Positions 62,163-64,000 of a stretch of DNA of 64,000 bases are shown here, one piece after another. Position 1 is the stretch's first letter. Every line of letters starts with the position of its first letter. The notes under the pieces were generated by a model. That model ran no database searches. It worked only from the letters and a program-made list of their open reading frames with translations, and was not told where the DNA came from. Both the position numbers and the translations under genes were made by a program. This stretch comes from an uncultured Hymenobacter sp. (GTDB lineage Bacteria; Bacteroidota; Bacteroidia; Cytophagales; Hymenobacteraceae). The stretch is taken from positions 62,001 through 126,000 of the forward strand of contig CAJYPK010000033.1 of the NCBI GenBank assembly GCA_913776615.1, written 5' to 3'.

Positions 62163-63110
62163 CTACAGCGTCACGACTACCTTGCCCAAGGGGCGGGCCG
62201 TTTCCAGGTACGCGTGCGCCTCGGCCATCGCGGCGAAGGGAAAAATCGCCGCGATGTGCGGCCGAATGGCTTCCTGGGCTAGTAGATCGGCCAGCGCCTG
62301 CGTATCGGAGCCGCTGGAGGCCACCATCATAAAGGCGAGCTGCACGTGCTGCGCCGTGGCCTGAGCGCTGACCTCGGGCGCGATGGCGGGCGTAGGCAGC
62401 GTAATGATTGTGCCGCCGGGCCGGACGACCGCCAGCGAATGCGCCAGTACCTCGCCGCCCACGGTATCGAGTACGAAATCAACGTCGGGCGTGCGCTCCC
62501 AGAAGTGCTCGGTGGCATAATCCACGTGCTCATCGGCCCCGAGCGACAACACAAACTCCCGGTTCTGCGCCGAGGCGGTGGTGAGTACGTAGGCCCCCAA
62601 CTGCTTGGCCAGCTGGATGGCAAAGTGGCCGACTCCACCCGCACCGCCGTGGATGAGCACCCGGCTGCCCGGTCGCACGTTGCCGTGCTGCCTCAAGGCC
62701 TGCCAGGCGGTAAGGGCCGCCAGCGAGGTAGCAGCAGCGGCCTCGTAAGGTACGGCGGCTGGCTTGCGGGCCAGCTGGTGCGCTGGCACGGCCACGTACT
62801 CGGCATAGGCCCGGCCCGCCCCGAAGAAATTGACCAGGCCAAACACGGCGTCACCGGGTTGTAGGGCTTGCACGTCGGCCCCGGCGGCCACCACTTCCCC
62901 AGCCAGGTCCCAGCCGAGAATGACCGGGCGCTGCGGCCCGAAAATCCAGAATAAAATATCCTCGCTGGCCCGCGCCTTAACGTCCACGGGATTAATGCTG
63001 AGGGCTTTGACTTTTACTAATACCTCCGCTGGGCCTATTGCGGGGCGGGATAGCTCGGTGAAGAGCAGGTTGGCGGGGCTACCGGCTTCGGCAACGATAA
63101 TCGCTTGCAT
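62163..63110 (-). CDS. NADPH-dependent quinone oxidoreductase (zinc-free MDR family)
   Basis: A 315-residue medium-chain dehydrogenase/reductase. ATG at 63110 (MQAIIVAEAGSPANLLF) is chosen; one at 63134 adds eight residues. Conserved MDR segments: PVDVKARASE, GWDLAGEVVAAGADVQ, the NADP-binding LIHGGAGGVGHFAIQLAKQL and LDTVGGEVLAHSL. The zinc-binding Cys and His residues of alcohol dehydrogenases are absent, as in quinone and enone reductases. It converges with the ChaN-like gene; the HxlR regulator gene is 225 bp upstream on the same strand. Confidence 0.92.
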   Translation of the reverse strand: MQAIIVAEAGSPANLLFTELSRPAIGPAEVLVKVKALSINPVDVKARASEDILFWIFGPQRPVILGWDLAGEVVAAGADVQALQPGDAVFGLVNFFGAGRAYAEYVAVPAHQLARKPAAVPYEAAAATSLAALTAWQALRQHGNVRPGSRVLIHGGAGGVGHFAIQLAKQLGAYVLTTASAQNREFVLSLGADEHVDYATEHFWERTPDVDFVLDTVGGEVLAHSLAVVRPGGTIITLPTPAIAPEVSAQATAQHVQLAFMMVASSGSDTQALADLLAQEAIRPHIAAIFPFAAMAEAHAYLETARPLGKVVVTL

Positions 63111-63169
63111 CTTTTGAAAAATTAAGATTTGCAAACGAAAGTATCGGCGCTATTCAGGCGAAAATAGTA

Positions 63170-63185
63170 GGCACTTTTTAGTGCC
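63170..63185. promoter_or_regulatory. Candidate HxlR operator (inverted repeat)
   Basis: GGCACT-TTTT-AGTGCC lies 60 bp upstream of the oxidoreductase start codon, in the spacer next to an HxlR-type regulator gene. Dyad symmetry and position fit an operator; unproven. Confidence 0.45.
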
Positions 63186-63298
63186 CGGCTTACTGGAACT
63201 ATACTAAAATTGAGAATCAATCAGAAAAAAATAGCTTCTACATTCAAGAAAACGGCTTGGTATGCCTGGGCCTGATAGGCGGCCAAGCCTCACGCCGG

Positions 63299-63320
63299 GC
63301 AAGCTAAAGCTTACCCTACA
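63299..63320. repeat. Diverged half-copy of the radC-flanking palindrome
   Basis: GCAAGCTAAAGCTTACCCTA matches the right arm of the 9971-10080 inverted repeat with one substitution. No opposing arm is present here. Confidence 0.75.
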
Positions 63321-63335
63321 CCGAGCGTACCTGGG

Positions 63336-63734
63336 CTACTGGTCGGCCAGGGCGGTGGTGCTGGCTGGCACTGGGGCGTGGGGGAGGGGCGTAATGCCTT
63401 GCAACTGCATCTGGCGCTCGCCCCACGCTTTGAGCAGGGCAATGAAGGGTAGGAGCTCGGTACCGGCCGTGGTCAGCGTGTACTCGACGCGGGGAGGAAT
63501 TTCCGGGTACGCGTGCCGGGCTACGAGCTGGTCGGCTTCCAGCTCGCGCAATGCCTGCGTGAGCATTTTGGGCGTCACGTCGGGCAAGTACCGGCGCAAC
63601 TGGCCGTAGCGCACGGGGCCTTGCGCGAGGTAGGCGATAAGCCGGCCTTTGTATTTGCCCCCAATGCGTTGGAAGGCATAATCGACGCTGCACCGGGGGG
63701 CGGCCCGCTGCGGCCTGGTCGGGTTAGTGCTCAT
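63336..63734 (-). CDS. HxlR family transcriptional regulator
   Basis: A 132-residue winged-helix regulator. A Cys near the start (APRCSVDYAFQRIGGKYKGR, Cys15) sits where redox-sensing members such as YodB and CatR carry their sensor thiol. The recognition region is YGQLRRYLPDVTPKMLTQAL, then RELEADQLVARHAYPEIPPR and VEYTLTTAGTELLPFI, all typical of the family. The oxidoreductase gene lies downstream on the same strand with a candidate operator between, the usual regulator/target arrangement. It probably represses that gene until electrophiles or quinones modify it. Confidence 0.92.
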   Translation of the reverse strand: MSTNPTRPQRAAPRCSVDYAFQRIGGKYKGRLIAYLAQGPVRYGQLRRYLPDVTPKMLTQALRELEADQLVARHAYPEIPPRVEYTLTTAGTELLPFIALLKAWGERQMQLQGITPLPHAPVPASTTALADQ

Positions 63735-63766
63735 AGAAAGTAAAATTACCGGGAGGGCAGCGCTGA

Positions 63767-64000
63767 CTAAAAGCCCGCGTCTTCCGCCGCTCTGCTGGCC
63801 CGCAGTCGCAGCGAATTAGTTAGTACCGAAACTGAGCTGAGCGCCATCGCCCCGGCCGCCAGCATGGGTGAGAGGCGGATGCCCCAGATGGGATACAGCA
63901 GCCCCGCCGCGATGGGAATACCCAGCAGGTTGTAGATAAAGGCGAAAAATAAGTTTTGCTTGATAGTGCGGATGGTTTGCCGCGACAGGCTGATGGCCGT
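63767..64000 (-). CDS. Heavy-metal P-type ATPase, C-terminal end (cut by window edge)
   Basis: The last 77 residues of a P1B-type ATPase, probably a copper exporter. Visible are [20 protein letters not shown] (start of membrane helix 7 region) with [14 protein letters not shown], and [20 protein letters not shown], with the M-x-x-S-S-x-x-V pattern of the last membrane helix in copper pumps. The end is SRAAEDAGF. The catalytic DKTGT and CPC motifs lie outside the window, so the metal is an inference. Confidence 0.88.
   Translation of the reverse strand, partial: TAISLSRQTIRTIKQNLFFAFIYNLLGIPIAAGLLYPIWGIRLSPMLAAGAMALSSVSVLTNSLRLRASRAAEDAGF

Overview
The window reads as chromosomal DNA of a GC-rich member of the Bacteroidota, most likely a Hymenobacter-like species (Cytophagales). 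The reasons are a secreted protein ending in a gliding-motility/type IX sorting domain, several TAnnTTTG-type -7 promoter elements close to start codons, the absence of obvious Shine-Dalgarno sequences, a short-LID adenylate kinase, RNase Y next to ZapA, a membrane pyrophosphatase, and many secreted or lipoprotein ORFs typical of this group. The genus is an inference from gene content and style, not from a database match. No rRNA, tRNA, prophage, insertion sequence or CRISPR array was recognised.

Layout. 1-9.1 kb: envelope and secreted proteins (truncated PQQ sugar dehydrogenase, CHU_C-type protein, three small secreted low-complexity proteins, a lipoprotein, a membrane phosphoesterase), plus UV-damage endonuclease uvsE. 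The uvsE upstream region is built from three consecutive microsatellite arrays. 9.2-21.3 kb: housekeeping genes (radC, DUF1684, pheT, M16 peptidase, a coiled-coil protein, zapA, rny, an amidase and an acyl-CoA-binding protein) and a chimeric gene remnant at 16.7-17.3 kb.

21.4-46.2 kb: one long co-directional exopolysaccharide/glycan locus. It begins with asnB. It then encodes UDP-glucuronate and UDP-xylose synthesis (ugd, UDP-glucuronate decarboxylase), a sugar aminotransferase, and a CDP-6-deoxyhexose branch (rfbF, rfbG, an epimerase-like cupin, an SDR reductase). These are followed by a DxRD glycosyltransferase-like protein, a UDP-galactopyranose-mutase-like flavoprotein, an ABC-type flippase/exporter, a hexapeptide acyltransferase and nine further glycosyltransferases. 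Parts of it, especially about 31-36 kb and the leader at 23.4-23.9 kb, are visibly more AT-rich than the flanks. This suggests lateral assembly. A polytopic membrane protein that could be a polymerase or ligase and a TPR protein converge on its end.

49-64 kb: metabolism and proteostasis (M42 peptidase, hppA, hpt, adk, obgE, grpE-dnaJ), an ECF sigma factor with a membrane partner, a NatA/NatB-like ABC exporter, a ChaN-like protein, a quinone-oxidoreductase/HxlR pair with a candidate operator, and the C-terminal end of a heavy-metal P-type ATPase.

Most unusual: (i) simple-repeat DNA that enters the uvsE upstream region, the adk-obgE spacer and even the pheT reading frame; (ii) a deletion-type fusion of an AraC-like membrane N-terminus to an acyltransferase C-terminus; (iii) a CDP-sugar reductase with His where the SDR catalytic Tyr should be; (iv) several very long perfect hairpins and dispersed palindromes; (v) a recurring Lys/Met-rich tail on otherwise unrelated secreted proteins.
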